DNA of 43,898 nucleotides, taken from assembly GCA_934663625.1 (NCBI GenBank), contig CAKUKP010000010.1, positions 1 to 43,898 on the forward strand, in the 5' to 3' direction. Both the position numbers and the translations under genes were made by a program. Of this stretch, positions 1 to 7,332 are shown in pieces (position 1 is the stretch's first letter; every line of letters begins with the position of its first letter). The stretch comes from an uncultured Clostridia bacterium. Lineage in GTDB: Bacteria > Bacillota > Clostridia > Christensenellales > Aristaeellaceae. The notes under the pieces were generated by a model that was not told the DNA's origin, searched no databases, and saw only the letters and a list, made by a program, of their open reading frames with translations.

Positions 1-701
1 GTCTTGCCGGACTTGGTCTGCACCTTGTACCATGCTACGCCGCGGGAATCCGTGCGGGTTTCGCCGAGGTAGGAAACGGAATTGCCCTTGGACAGGGTGG
101 TGATGATTTCAGCTTCCTTATTGTAATCCGCGCGGATGTAGGTGCTGCCGGAGGTCGCCTTGATGGTGCCGGTCACGCTACTGCCGGAAGAAGCGGTCGT
201 GGAGGTGTATCTGGAGGATACCCAGCCGGTAACGCCCTTATAGGAAACCTTGTACCAGTACACGCCGCGGGAATCCTTCTGCTTTACGCCCAGATAAGTG
301 GCGGCCGCACCCTTGGTGAGGGTAGTGAGGATCTTGCCGGACTTGCTGGCGGAGGAACGCACATAGGTGCTGCCGCCGGTAGCATAGATCTTGCCGGAAG
401 CGGTCATGCCGGGCTTCGTGGTAGAAGCATATCTGGAGGATACCCAGCCGGTGCCATTCTTATAGGAAATCTTGTACCATTTTACGCCGCGGGAATCCTT
501 ATCGGTGCTGGTCGCGGAATAGGCTTCGCCGTAATGCACGGTGCCGCGCGCAGCATAATCCTTGGAAGGACCCTTGCGCACGTAGACGCTTTCGCCGGTA
601 ATGTAAATCGTGGTCGCCGCGAACGCGGTGGTTGCCATTACGGTCATCAGCATGGACGCCAGAAGGGCAACGATGAGAACCTTGGAAATGATCTTCTTCA
701 T
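1..701 (-). CDS. Secreted bacterial SH3-repeat protein (3' end outside window)
   Basis: The reading frame runs off the left edge, so only the first 233 or so codons are present. The start is the ATG at 701, preceded by an SD (GGGGGAAG) at good spacing. The N-terminus is a signal peptide: a MKKIISK basic start, a hydrophobic core and an AFA-A cleavage site near residue 28. Three SH3-like repeats follow, each with a 'YVR/YIR' strand and a 'DSRGVxWYK' motif, and two carry 'GWVSSRY'. Such bacterial SH3 domains bind cell-wall peptides or occur in wall-associated hydrolases, and a catalytic domain could lie beyond the window. A much smaller SH3 protein lies at 38196-38684. The signal peptide and repeats are seen directly; wall binding is family knowledge. 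Confidence 0.85.
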   Translation of the reverse strand, partial: MKKIISKVLIVALLASMLMTVMATTAFAATTIYITGESVYVRKGPSKDYAARGTVHYGEAYSATSTDKDSRGVKWYKISYKNGTGWVSSRYASTTKPGMTASGKIYATGGSTYVRSSASKSGKILTTLTKGAAATYLGVKQKDSRGVYWYKVSYKGVTGWVSSRYTSTTASSGSSVTGTIKATSGSTYIRADYNKEAEIITTLSKGNSVSYLGETRTDSRGVAWYKVQTKSGK

Positions 702-747
702 TTTTTCTTCCCCCTGCTTTTTATTCTTCCCGATACTGTCAGTGCTT

Positions 748-776
748 ATTTTACCACGGTTGGAAGCGAAAGTCAA
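748..776 (-). promoter_or_regulatory. Sigma-A-type promoter of the SH3 protein
   Basis: On the minus strand TTGACT (776-771) is separated by 17 nt from TAAAAT (753-748), about 47 nt upstream of the ATG at 701. Both hexamers and the spacing fit a housekeeping promoter. Confidence 0.7.
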
Positions 777-859
777 AGACGAAAGCGCATTGTGCGATTG
801 TTTTCGAATTCCGTTCCCAATTCCATGTTTCAACAGATTTTTGACAGCCTGTCAACAGG

Positions 860-1063
860 TTATGCACAACCTTTCAACACCTATATAGACGAACGCCGCT
901 GCCATTTTGTTCCTGCTTTTTGCAAAATTTTCTGCTGCATTTTGACAATTTGGTTCCATTCTTCAAAATCGCTTGCAATCGGCGCGCGCATACGCTATAA
1001 TGAATCGTAATTATCCACAGAATGAGCCATTTTATCCACATCCTGTTGCAGAATTGTGGATAT
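860..1063. promoter_or_regulatory. DnaA-box cluster upstream of dnaA
   Basis: Perfect 9-mer boxes TTATCCACA lie at 1011-1019 and 1032-1040, an inverted near-perfect box TGTGGATAT at 1055-1063, and TTATGCACA at 860-868. The three downstream boxes lie between the dnaA -10 box and its start codon, so they can mediate DnaA autorepression and may form one half of a bipartite origin. The rest of the 702-1108 gap holds the two promoters listed separately. Confidence 0.8.
973..1001 (+). promoter_or_regulatory. dnaA promoter
   Basis: TTGCAA (973-978), a 17-nt spacer and a perfect TATAAT (996-1001). The leader to the ATG at 1109 carries three DnaA boxes, consistent with feedback control by DnaA. A TTGACA at 942-947 is too far from this -10 box to be its -35 element. 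Confidence 0.7.
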
Positions 1064-1108
1064 ATTTTCGATTTTTCTACTTCAAAAACCAATGGATGGT
1101 GAACCGCC

Positions 1109-2422
1109 ATGAATTACTCGCAAGAGCAGAAGGACGCTTGGGAACAGGTGTGTAAACACCTGCAGGACAATCTGAGCCGCGTATCCTACGAACAATGGAT
1201 CCGCCCGCTGGAGCTGTATTCCGTCACGCAGGATTCGCTGATCATCACCGGCCGCGATTCCTTCAACATCAACCACGTAAAGAACCGGTATTTCACGGAT
1301 CTGTACAATCTGGTGAGCATCTGTTTTGGCAGAAGCTATGAGCTGGAATTTCATACGAAGGATGAAATGCAGCGCCAGATGGACGCGGTAAGCCGCACGA
1401 TGCTGAACCCGAAATACACATTTGATAATTTTGTGGTGGGCAACAGCAACAATTTCGCCTATGCGGCTTCGCTGGCGGTAGCGGAGGATCCGAGCAACGC
1501 ATACAATCCGCTGTTCATCTATGGGAGCGTAGGTCTGGGCAAGACGCATCTGATGAATGCGATCGGCAATTACGTGATGGCGGACGATCCGATGAAGAAT
1601 GTGCTCCTGACCACATCGGAAAGCTTCACCAATGAACTGATCGATGCGATCGTCAGCAAGAAGGGCACGGCGGCACTGCGTAGCAAGATGCGCAACGTGG
1701 ACGTGCTGATGGTGGACGATATTCAGTTTTTATCGCGCACCAAGACCACGCAGGAGGAATTTTTCCATACGTTCAACGATCTGCATTCGCGCGGCAAGCA
1801 GATCATCATATCCTCGGATCGACCGCCGAAGGACATTCCCACATTGGAGGAACGCCTGCGCAGCCGGTTCGAATGGGGTCTGATCGTGGATATTCAGAAG
1901 CCGGAATTCGAAACGCGCGTGGCGATTCTTCGCAGAAAGGCGCAGGACGATGGGATCGACGTGCCCGCGGACGTGATCGATTATATCGCGGAGCACGTGG
2001 AATCGAACATCCGTGAGCTGGAAGGCACGCTGACGCGGCTGAACGCGCAATGCGAACTGATGAATATTCCCATCACGCTGGATGCGGCGCGGGATTCGCT
2101 GCAGCAGCTGGTAAAAACGCAGGATGCGCGGCGGATTACGCCGGAATTGATCGCGCAGGTGATTTGCGAACAGTACGGCGTATCCAACGAAGATATGCTG
2201 TCGAAGAAACGCAGCCGTGATATCGCGCTGCCGCGGCAGATCGCCATCTATCTCTGTCGGGAAATGACGCAGTTATCCACAACGAACATCGGCGTGGCGT
2301 TCGGCGGGCGCGATCATACCACGGTAATGCACGGATGCGATAAAATCGCGGAGAAAATCAAGGCGGATTTTTCGTTCCGAAAGCGCATCGAGGAGCTTCA
2401 GGCGATGATCAAAAACGGATAA
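1109..2422 (+). CDS. dnaA: Chromosomal replication initiator protein DnaA
   Basis: DnaA binds 9-mer boxes at oriC, forms an ATP-dependent helical oligomer and melts the duplex for helicase loading. The 437-aa length is typical. Domain I occupies about the first 80 residues, with the 'SYEQWIRPL' region. The AAA+ core has Walker A GSVGLGKT at 139-146 and Walker B VLMVDDIQ at about 199-206. The C-terminal box-binding domain carries the signature GVAFGGRDHTTVMH. The start at 1109 follows a weak SD-like GGATGGTGA. The gene is flanked by DnaA-box clusters and also contains a perfect TTATCCACA box at 2273-2281, encoding part of 'QLSTTN'. The next gene is dnaN. Identity is certain from the motifs. 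Confidence 0.99.
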   Translation: MNYSQEQKDAWEQVCKHLQDNLSRVSYEQWIRPLELYSVTQDSLIITGRDSFNINHVKNRYFTDLYNLVSICFGRSYELEFHTKDEMQRQMDAVSRTMLNPKYTFDNFVVGNSNNFAYAASLAVAEDPSNAYNPLFIYGSVGLGKTHLMNAIGNYVMADDPMKNVLLTTSESFTNELIDAIVSKKGTAALRSKMRNVDVLMVDDIQFLSRTKTTQEEFFHTFNDLHSRGKQIIISSDRPPKDIPTLEERLRSRFEWGLIVDIQKPEFETRVAILRRKAQDDGIDVPADVIDYIAEHVESNIRELEGTLTRLNAQCELMNIPITLDAARDSLQQLVKTQDARRITPELIAQVICEQYGVSNEDMLSKKRSRDIALPRQIAIYLCREMTQLSTTNIGVAFGGRDHTTVMHGCDKIAEKIKADFSFRKRIEELQAMIKNG

Positions 2423-2434
2423 CCGCCGCCGCGC

Positions 2435-2600
2435 TGTGGATAAGATCGAAACTGTCTACAGTATCTGCACAGCGTATGTTGATAAACCGATTCGCCAAAA
2501 AGCGCGCAATTTCAGGGGTTTTTGTGGCGTTTGTACGGTTTATCCACAGTATCCACAGCTCTATTACTACGTCTACCTTATATATATTCTACAGATAACA
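2435..2600. other. Probable oriC unwinding region: DnaA boxes, DnaA-trio-like repeats, AT-rich element
   Basis: The dnaA-dnaN gap contains an inverted box TGTGGATAA (2435-2443) and two abutting boxes, TTATCCACA (2540-2548) and GTATCCACA (2549-2557). Directly after them come trinucleotides CTA TTA CTA CGT CTA CCT (2561-2578) and then an AT run, TATATATAT (2579-2587). Boxes, then trio-like repeats, then an AT-rich unwinding element is the order described for the basal unwinding system of Bacillus subtilis oriC. The sequence order is seen directly; origin function is inferred. Confidence 0.75.
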
Positions 2601-2614
2601 GCAGGAGGCAACAC

Positions 2615-3724
2615 ATGCAATTTTCTTGTTCCACGCAGAAATTAATGGAAGCGCTGCAAATCGCGACCAAGGCACTGGCAAGCCGCACCAGCAACCAGAT
2701 TTTGGAAGGCATATTGATCGAAGCGCTGGAGGACCGGCTGCAGCTGACCTGTTCGGATGAACGGATGACCATCGTAACCTGCATCGATGCGGATATTGAA
2801 GAACAGGGCCGCGGCGTTGTACCCGGCAAGCTGTTCACCGAAATCGTGCGCCGTTTGCAGGATGGTACGGTGAACATTAAAATGAACGAACGCTTTGTAT
2901 TCGTAATCCGCAGCGCGGGCAGCCGCACGAACATCGCCGGTCAGGACGCCGATCTGTATCCGCGCCTGCCGCGTCTGGAAAACGAACGCGAAATTTCCCT
3001 GCCGCAGGATATGCTGCGCGATATGATCCAAAAGACTGAATTCGCCATCGCGCAGGATGATATGCGAGAGGTATTGACCGGCGCGCTGCTGGAGATCGTG
3101 AACGGCGATGTGACCATGGTGGCGCTGGACGGCTATCGACTGGCGCTGTGCAAGGCGCAGTGCAGCGATGTGCTGGAAAAATTCAACGCGATCATCCCCG
3201 GCCGCGCCATCGGCGAAATCGGCAAGCTCCTGTCCGATAAGGAGGATGCGTTTGCGCAGCTTTCCTTCGGCAGCGGTAAATTGCACATCGGTCTGGAGGA
3301 TACCGATATTTACGTGATTCTGGTGGAGGGCGAATACGTGCAGTATCGCCAGATTCTGCCCGCCAGCTTCGGCACGCGCGTGACCGTAGATCTGGATCCC
3401 TTCCGCCGCTGCATCGATCGCGCCGCGCTGATTGCGCGCGAGGGCAGCAACAATCTGATCATCCTGCGCATCGAGGACGGCGTGATGGTGATCGAAGCAC
3501 ATTCTCAGATCGGCGATGTGCGCGAGGAACTGGAGGTACAGCAGCAGGGCGCGGCGATCAAGATCGCGTTCAATGTAAAATACATGTCCGACGTGGTTCG
3601 CTATATCAATGCGGAGCGCATCGAACTGAACATGAATAATTCTGTAAGCCCGTGCATCATTACCCCCGAGGGCGATCACAATTATCTGCACCTGATTCTG
3701 CCCGTTCGCACCGGCGGAAAATAA
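2615..3724 (+). CDS. dnaN: DNA polymerase III subunit beta (sliding clamp)
   Basis: DnaN forms the ring-shaped dimer that tethers the replicative polymerase to DNA. I chose the ATG at 2615 (MQFSCSTQKLMEAL) because an AGGAGG SD sits 7 nt upstream; an open frame extends to 2522, but that stretch overlaps the DnaA boxes of the origin. The product is 369 aa, normal for the three-domain clamp. Family landmarks include the N-terminal 'ATKALASRTSNQILEGILIE' stretch, 'FNVKYMSDVV', and the terminal 'HNYLHLILPVRTGG', equivalent to the usual YLIMPVR-type ending. It follows dnaA as in most Bacillota and probably shares transcription with mnmE, 24 nt downstream. Confidence 0.98.
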   Translation: MQFSCSTQKLMEALQIATKALASRTSNQILEGILIEALEDRLQLTCSDERMTIVTCIDADIEEQGRGVVPGKLFTEIVRRLQDGTVNIKMNERFVFVIRSAGSRTNIAGQDADLYPRLPRLENEREISLPQDMLRDMIQKTEFAIAQDDMREVLTGALLEIVNGDVTMVALDGYRLALCKAQCSDVLEKFNAIIPGRAIGEIGKLLSDKEDAFAQLSFGSGKLHIGLEDTDIYVILVEGEYVQYRQILPASFGTRVTVDLDPFRRCIDRAALIAREGSNNLIILRIEDGVMVIEAHSQIGDVREELEVQQQGAAIKIAFNVKYMSDVVRYINAERIELNMNNSVSPCIITPEGDHNYLHLILPVRTGGK

Positions 3725-3748
3725 TCGAAAGAATAATAATAGAAAGAT

Positions 3749-5071
3749 ATGAAGGATACGATTTGCGCGGTGGCGACCGCCGCGGGCGAGGGCGGCATCG
3801 CCATCGTGCGCGCGAGCGGCGAACGCGCGCGGGAGATATTTGAAGCGGCGTTTCATCCGGCGCGGGCGAAGCAGATTCAATCGCACCGGATGATGTACGG
3901 CTATGCCGTGGATGCGAATGATCAGCCCATCGATGAAGCGATGGGCGTATTCTTCGCTGCACCGTGCACCTATACGCGCGAGGACATGTTTGAAATCCAG
4001 TGCCACGGCGGCAGCGTGTGCGCGCAGCGGGTGATGAAACGGCTGATGGCGCTGGGTGCGCGCATCGCGGAATCGGGCGAATTTACGCGCCGCGCGTTTC
4101 TGAACGGGCGAATCGATCTATCCCGCGCGGAAGCGGTAATGGCGCTGATCGGCGCAAATTCCGAAGCGGCGGCGCGCGCATCCGTGCGCGAATTGAGCGG
4201 TGGCATATCGGGCTTTGTGCGCGTATCTTCCGATCAATTGAAGGAAGCGCTTTCGCTGATCGAGGCCAGCACCGATTTTCCAGACGAGGTGGAGGAAGCG
4301 GACGCGGCGCAAATCGTTCGCAAAACCATCGAAGGCGTGCGCGGCGATATCGCTTCGCGCATCGATGAACGATCCGCGCATCTTCTGCGCGAGGGCGCTT
4401 CGATCGTACTGACGGGCCGGCCGAACGTGGGCAAATCATCGATCATGAACGCGCTGCTCAATCAGGATCGCGCGATCGTGACCAGCGTGCCCGGCACGAC
4501 GCGCGATGTGCTGACCGAGCGGATCATTCTAAACGGCGTGGCGGCGGAGCTTTCCGATACGGCGGGCATGCGCGACGCCGCGGATGAAATCGAGCGCATC
4601 GGCGTAAATCGCGCCGAGCAGGCGGTGGAAAACGCGGATATCGTGCTGATCGTGCTGGACGCGGGCGAGGAACTGACCAAGGAGGATCGGAAGATACTCG
4701 ACCGGCGCGATGATCGCGCGATCGTGGTATTGAACAAAATCGATCGCGAACCGGTATTGCGGATCGACGGCGCGATCTGCGTCAGCGCGCGCACCGGCGA
4801 AGGCATGGATGATCTGATCGCCGCGATGGCGGAGCGCGTGCGCGTCGGCGGAAACGAGGGCGCGATGACCCAGCAGCGGCACATTGCACTGGCAAAGCGC
4901 GCAATAGCGGCGATCGACGGCGCGATACAGGCGATCGACGCGCGCCTTGCGCTGGACGTGTGCGCCATTGATTTGAAGGAAGCGCTGGGCGCGCTGTGCG
5001 AAATTACCGGCGAAAACGCCACGGAAGCGGTGATCGACCGCGTGTTCGCGAATTTCTGCGTGGGCAAATAA
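3749..5071 (+). CDS. mnmE: tRNA modification GTPase MnmE (TrmE)
   Basis: With MnmG, MnmE builds the 5-carboxymethylaminomethyl group on U34 of certain tRNAs. The 440-aa protein has the N-terminal tetrahydrofolate-binding domain ('AVATAAGEGGIAIVRASG'), a helical domain and an inserted GTPase domain: G1 GRPNVGKS at 223-230, G2 GTTRD at 249-253, G3 DTAGMR at 270-275 and G4 NKID. It ends in FCVGK, containing the family CxGK motif whose Cys is important in catalysis. The SD is weak (GAAAG). In many Bacillota mnmE lies on the rpmH-rnpA-yidC side of dnaA with mnmG; here it follows dnaN, the usual place of the S4-domain/recF genes. No mnmG is in the window. Confidence 0.98.
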   Translation: MKDTICAVATAAGEGGIAIVRASGERAREIFEAAFHPARAKQIQSHRMMYGYAVDANDQPIDEAMGVFFAAPCTYTREDMFEIQCHGGSVCAQRVMKRLMALGARIAESGEFTRRAFLNGRIDLSRAEAVMALIGANSEAAARASVRELSGGISGFVRVSSDQLKEALSLIEASTDFPDEVEEADAAQIVRKTIEGVRGDIASRIDERSAHLLREGASIVLTGRPNVGKSSIMNALLNQDRAIVTSVPGTTRDVLTERIILNGVAAELSDTAGMRDAADEIERIGVNRAEQAVENADIVLIVLDAGEELTKEDRKILDRRDDRAIVVLNKIDREPVLRIDGAICVSARTGEGMDDLIAAMAERVRVGGNEGAMTQQRHIALAKRAIAAIDGAIQAIDARLALDVCAIDLKEALGALCEITGENATEAVIDRVFANFCVGK

Positions 5072-5101
5072 AGAAATGATTATATATGTAGGGTTTCAGT
5101 T

Positions 5102-5980
5102 ATGCATGAAATAATTCAAAACGTTGTCAATGAAATTTCCGCCGCATGTGCGAGGGAGCCGCTGTTGAACCGCGATGTGAGCCATCGCGTGCCGCAGCGC
5201 GATAAGATTATCGCGATCATCAAGGAGCTTCGGAAGGTGATCTTTCCAGGCTATTTCTGCGAAGAACACAATGATTTTTTCTTCGGCTACACGCTGAACA
5301 ACGTATGGAATCTGCTGATGGAGCAATTGAAGATCGCGTTTTCGCTGCAATGCGAAACCGGCGAGGCCGTGGAGGCGCGCGCACAGGAGGTGTGCGAGGC
5401 GTTCTTTCAGCGCATTCCGTACATCCAGCAGATGCTTTTGAAGGATGTGGAAGCGGAATTTGAGGGCGATCCCGCCGCGGAGAGCCGCGAGGAGATCATT
5501 TTTTCCTATCCCGGCATATTCGCGATTTACGTATACCGCGTGGCGCACGAATTGTATGTGCAGCACGTGCCCTATATCCCGCGCGTGATGACCGAATACG
5601 CGCACAGCGGCACGGGCATCGATATCAACGCGGGCGCGACCATCGGCGAATATTTCTTCATCGATCATGGTACGGGCATCGTAATCGGCGAAACCTGCGA
5701 AATCGGCAACCATGTGAAGCTGTATCAGGGCGTTACGCTGGGCGCGATTTCCACGCGCAGCGGGCAGATGCTCTCCGGCAAGAAGCGCCATCCCACCATT
5801 GAGGACAATGTGACCATCTATTCCAACGCATCGATCCTCGGCGGCGATACCGTGATCGGCGAAAACGCGATTATCGGCGGCAATACGTTCATCACCTGGT
5901 CGGTACCGAAGAATGCGCGGATTACCCGCGAAACCCCGCCGCCGCAGGATCATTGCGCGGCTGTGCGCCATGGCAATTGA
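5102..5980 (+). CDS. Serine O-acetyltransferase (EpsC/CysE type)
   Basis: Serine O-acetyltransferase transfers acetyl from acetyl-CoA to L-serine, giving O-acetylserine for cysteine synthesis. The 292-aa protein has a helical N-terminal half and, from about residue 160, a left-handed parallel beta-helix. Its hexapeptide repeats include 'GTGIDINAGATIGEYFFIDHGTGIVIGET', 'IGNHVKLYQGVTLGA' and 'GGDTVIGENAIIGGN'; the His in 'IDHGTG' matches the conserved catalytic region. Length and the 'YPGIFAIYVYRVAHELY' segment resemble the longer EpsC-type enzymes. It starts 30 nt after mnmE and overlaps the next gene by 11 nt, so an operon is likely. No cysteine synthase is seen in the window. Confidence 0.92.
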   Translation: MHEIIQNVVNEISAACAREPLLNRDVSHRVPQRDKIIAIIKELRKVIFPGYFCEEHNDFFFGYTLNNVWNLLMEQLKIAFSLQCETGEAVEARAQEVCEAFFQRIPYIQQMLLKDVEAEFEGDPAAESREEIIFSYPGIFAIYVYRVAHELYVQHVPYIPRVMTEYAHSGTGIDINAGATIGEYFFIDHGTGIVIGETCEIGNHVKLYQGVTLGAISTRSGQMLSGKKRHPTIEDNVTIYSNASILGGDTVIGENAIIGGNTFITWSVPKNARITRETPPPQDHCAAVRHGN

Positions 5981-6740
5981 ACTCATTCGCGATCTGAATG
6001 ATCCGCGCGTCGCGATGTTTACCGGCGGGCTTTCCGATGATCTGTTCATCGCGGAAAGCTCCGCCGTGATCGAAAAGGCGCTGAATGCGGGCGTTGTGCC
6101 GCGCGCCATGCTGGCGGAGCGCGCGCAGGCGGAACGGTTTGCGCGCGTTTCCTGCCCCGTATACACGGCGGAGCGCGATGTGCTGGCGGCGCTCACGGGC
6201 TATCATTTGACCCGCGGCGTGCTGTGCGCCATGGAACGCCCCGCGATGCGCGATGCGGATGCGATCTGCGCGCAGGGGCGGCGAATCGGCGTGCTGGAGC
6301 ATATCTCCGATCCCGCGAACGTCGGCGCGATATTCCGCTGCGCCGCCGCGCTGGGCATGGATGGGATATTGCTCACCGGCAATTGCGCCGATCCGCTGTA
6401 TCGCAAGGCCACCCGCGCCGCGATGGGCACGACGTTCATCCTGCCGTGGGCGTTCTGCGAAGATCCGATACAGGTATTGCATCGGAACGACTATTTCGCC
6501 ATCGCCATGGCGTTGCGGAGCGGCGCTATGGATATCGGCGATCCTTCGCTCTATGCGCATGAGCGCATCGCCATCGCGTTTGGCAACGAAGGCTTCGGGC
6601 TTTCTGATGCCGTCATCGATCAATGCGATGCAACCGCGATCATCCCCATGCACAACAACGTAGATTCGCTGAACGTAGCCACTGCGGCAGCGATTACATT
6701 CTACAGGCTGAGCCCGCTTGCAGCAACTGCCGTGTTTTAA
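5970..6740 (+). CDS. TrmH/SpoU-family RNA 2'-O-methyltransferase
   Basis: This SAM-dependent SPOUT enzyme probably methylates rRNA or tRNA ribose. I chose the ATG at 5970 (MAIELIRDLNDPRV), which overlaps the end of the acetyltransferase gene; an in-frame upstream start at 5913 would only add residues read from the overlap. The 256-aa protein has the SpoU motifs 'NVGAIFRCAAALGMDGILL', 'IAFGNEGFGLS' and 'NVDSLNVATAAAITFYR'. The last 11 residues (RLSPLAATAVF) and the stop codon are not family sequence: the DNA matches the repeat module also found near 10541-10575, so the 3' end was replaced or capped by a repeat. The exact RNA target cannot be read from the sequence. Confidence 0.93.
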   Translation: MAIELIRDLNDPRVAMFTGGLSDDLFIAESSAVIEKALNAGVVPRAMLAERAQAERFARVSCPVYTAERDVLAALTGYHLTRGVLCAMERPAMRDADAICAQGRRIGVLEHISDPANVGAIFRCAAALGMDGILLTGNCADPLYRKATRAAMGTTFILPWAFCEDPIQVLHRNDYFAIAMALRSGAMDIGDPSLYAHERIAIAFGNEGFGLSDAVIDQCDATAIIPMHNNVDSLNVATAAAITFYRLSPLAATAVF

Positions 6741-6745
6741 AAGAC

Positions 6746-6852
6746 GAACTCTTGCCTCCATAAGTTCAAGAGGCAAGAGTTCTACGTTTCTATTCTATTC
6801 CAACTTATCTTTGATTCACGTTTTGAAATCCATTGATTCAAGATTTCAAAAC
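6746..6852 (+). repeat. Double hairpin with conserved loops, copy 1
   Basis: Hairpin 1 (6746-6782) has a perfect 13-bp stem, GAACTCTTGCCTC, and loop CATAAGTTCAA. Hairpin 2 (6820-6852) has an 11-bp stem, GTTTTGAAATC, and loop CATTGATTCAA. The linker begins TACGTTTCTATTC. It lies 5 nt after the trmH stop and may act as a terminator, since a T-rich linker follows the first stem. Other copies are at 26813-26919, 10585-10691 (minus) and 10426-10534 (minus). Confidence 0.85.
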
Positions 6853-6951
6853 TTACGTAGCTCTCTCCTTCCGTCATCGCGACAAGTCGCGCTGACACCT
6901 TCCTCATCAGAGGAAGGCAAGGATTACGCCGTTCTATGGCTCCACCTGATG

Positions 6952-7137
6952 GTACGCACCGAAGACCCTGCGGCGCAGCGGCAAAATCTTTGATTTTACC
7001 GTCTGCGGTTGGCAAAGCCGACTTGAAATCCCACATTGGGATTTCAACCTTCAGCAGGGTTTCGGCAGCGCGGTGCTGGAATCCGTAGGATTTGCACCGG
7101 CTGGTCGCGGGCTGCAAGCAGCACGCGACTGCTGAAG
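6952..7137 (-). repeat. Loop-inserted module M2, copy 1, itself carrying an insertion
   Basis: On the minus strand this module runs from TTCAGCAGTCGCG to CTTCGGTGCGTAC and splits a GGCTCCACCTGATG...GGGAGCTG hairpin at its loop. In the other two copies the last internal hairpin is CCCTGC-ACA-GCAGGG. Here the 3-nt loop is replaced by about 82 nt (6972-7053) that holds further hairpins (TTGAAATCCCA/TGGGATTTCAA and a stem around GGCAAAATC). Confidence 0.8.
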
Positions 7138-7332
7138 GGAGCTGGCATCGCGTAGCGATGACTGAGGGAGAGAAACCCATTTGTCGCTGTACTAACGCAG
7201 TTTTTGAAGCTTAAATCAATGGCTTCAAAAACGTCGTTTCGCGGCGGTCATTCTGACCGACCGCCGCGAACCAGCGCGGCAGCAGCTGGAAGCGGGCACA
7301 GCCCGCAGCGCGGCAGCTACTGGCTGTCGGTA

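Larger units (their letters stand above)
6717..7331. repeat. Hairpin-module repeat block A (no gene)
   Basis: This gap between trmH and fucI is filled with repeat modules. In order: a 'tail' module that overlaps the trmH stop; a double hairpin (6746-6852); a family-1 unit starting CTCTCCTTCCGTCA (about 6866) whose second hairpin is split at its loop by a module at 6952-7137; the continuation of that unit, GGGAGCTG to GAGGGAGAGAA (to about 7174); a hairpin with stem GTTTTTGAAGC and loop TTAAATCAATG (about 7202-7234); and GC-rich hairpins, including AGCGGGCACAGCCCGC, that reach into the fucI 3' end. Short frames here, including one of 132 codons, are repeat translations and not genes. Confidence 0.85.

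Noticed and set aside
1109..2422. The DnaA box at 2273-2281 as a separate regulatory site
   Set aside because: It encodes conserved DnaA residues and may occur by coding constraint; noted within the dnaA entry only.
2642..4006. A 454-codon minus-strand frame opposite dnaN and the start of mnmE
   Set aside because: It spans two certain genes in antisense and has no start signal or motif.
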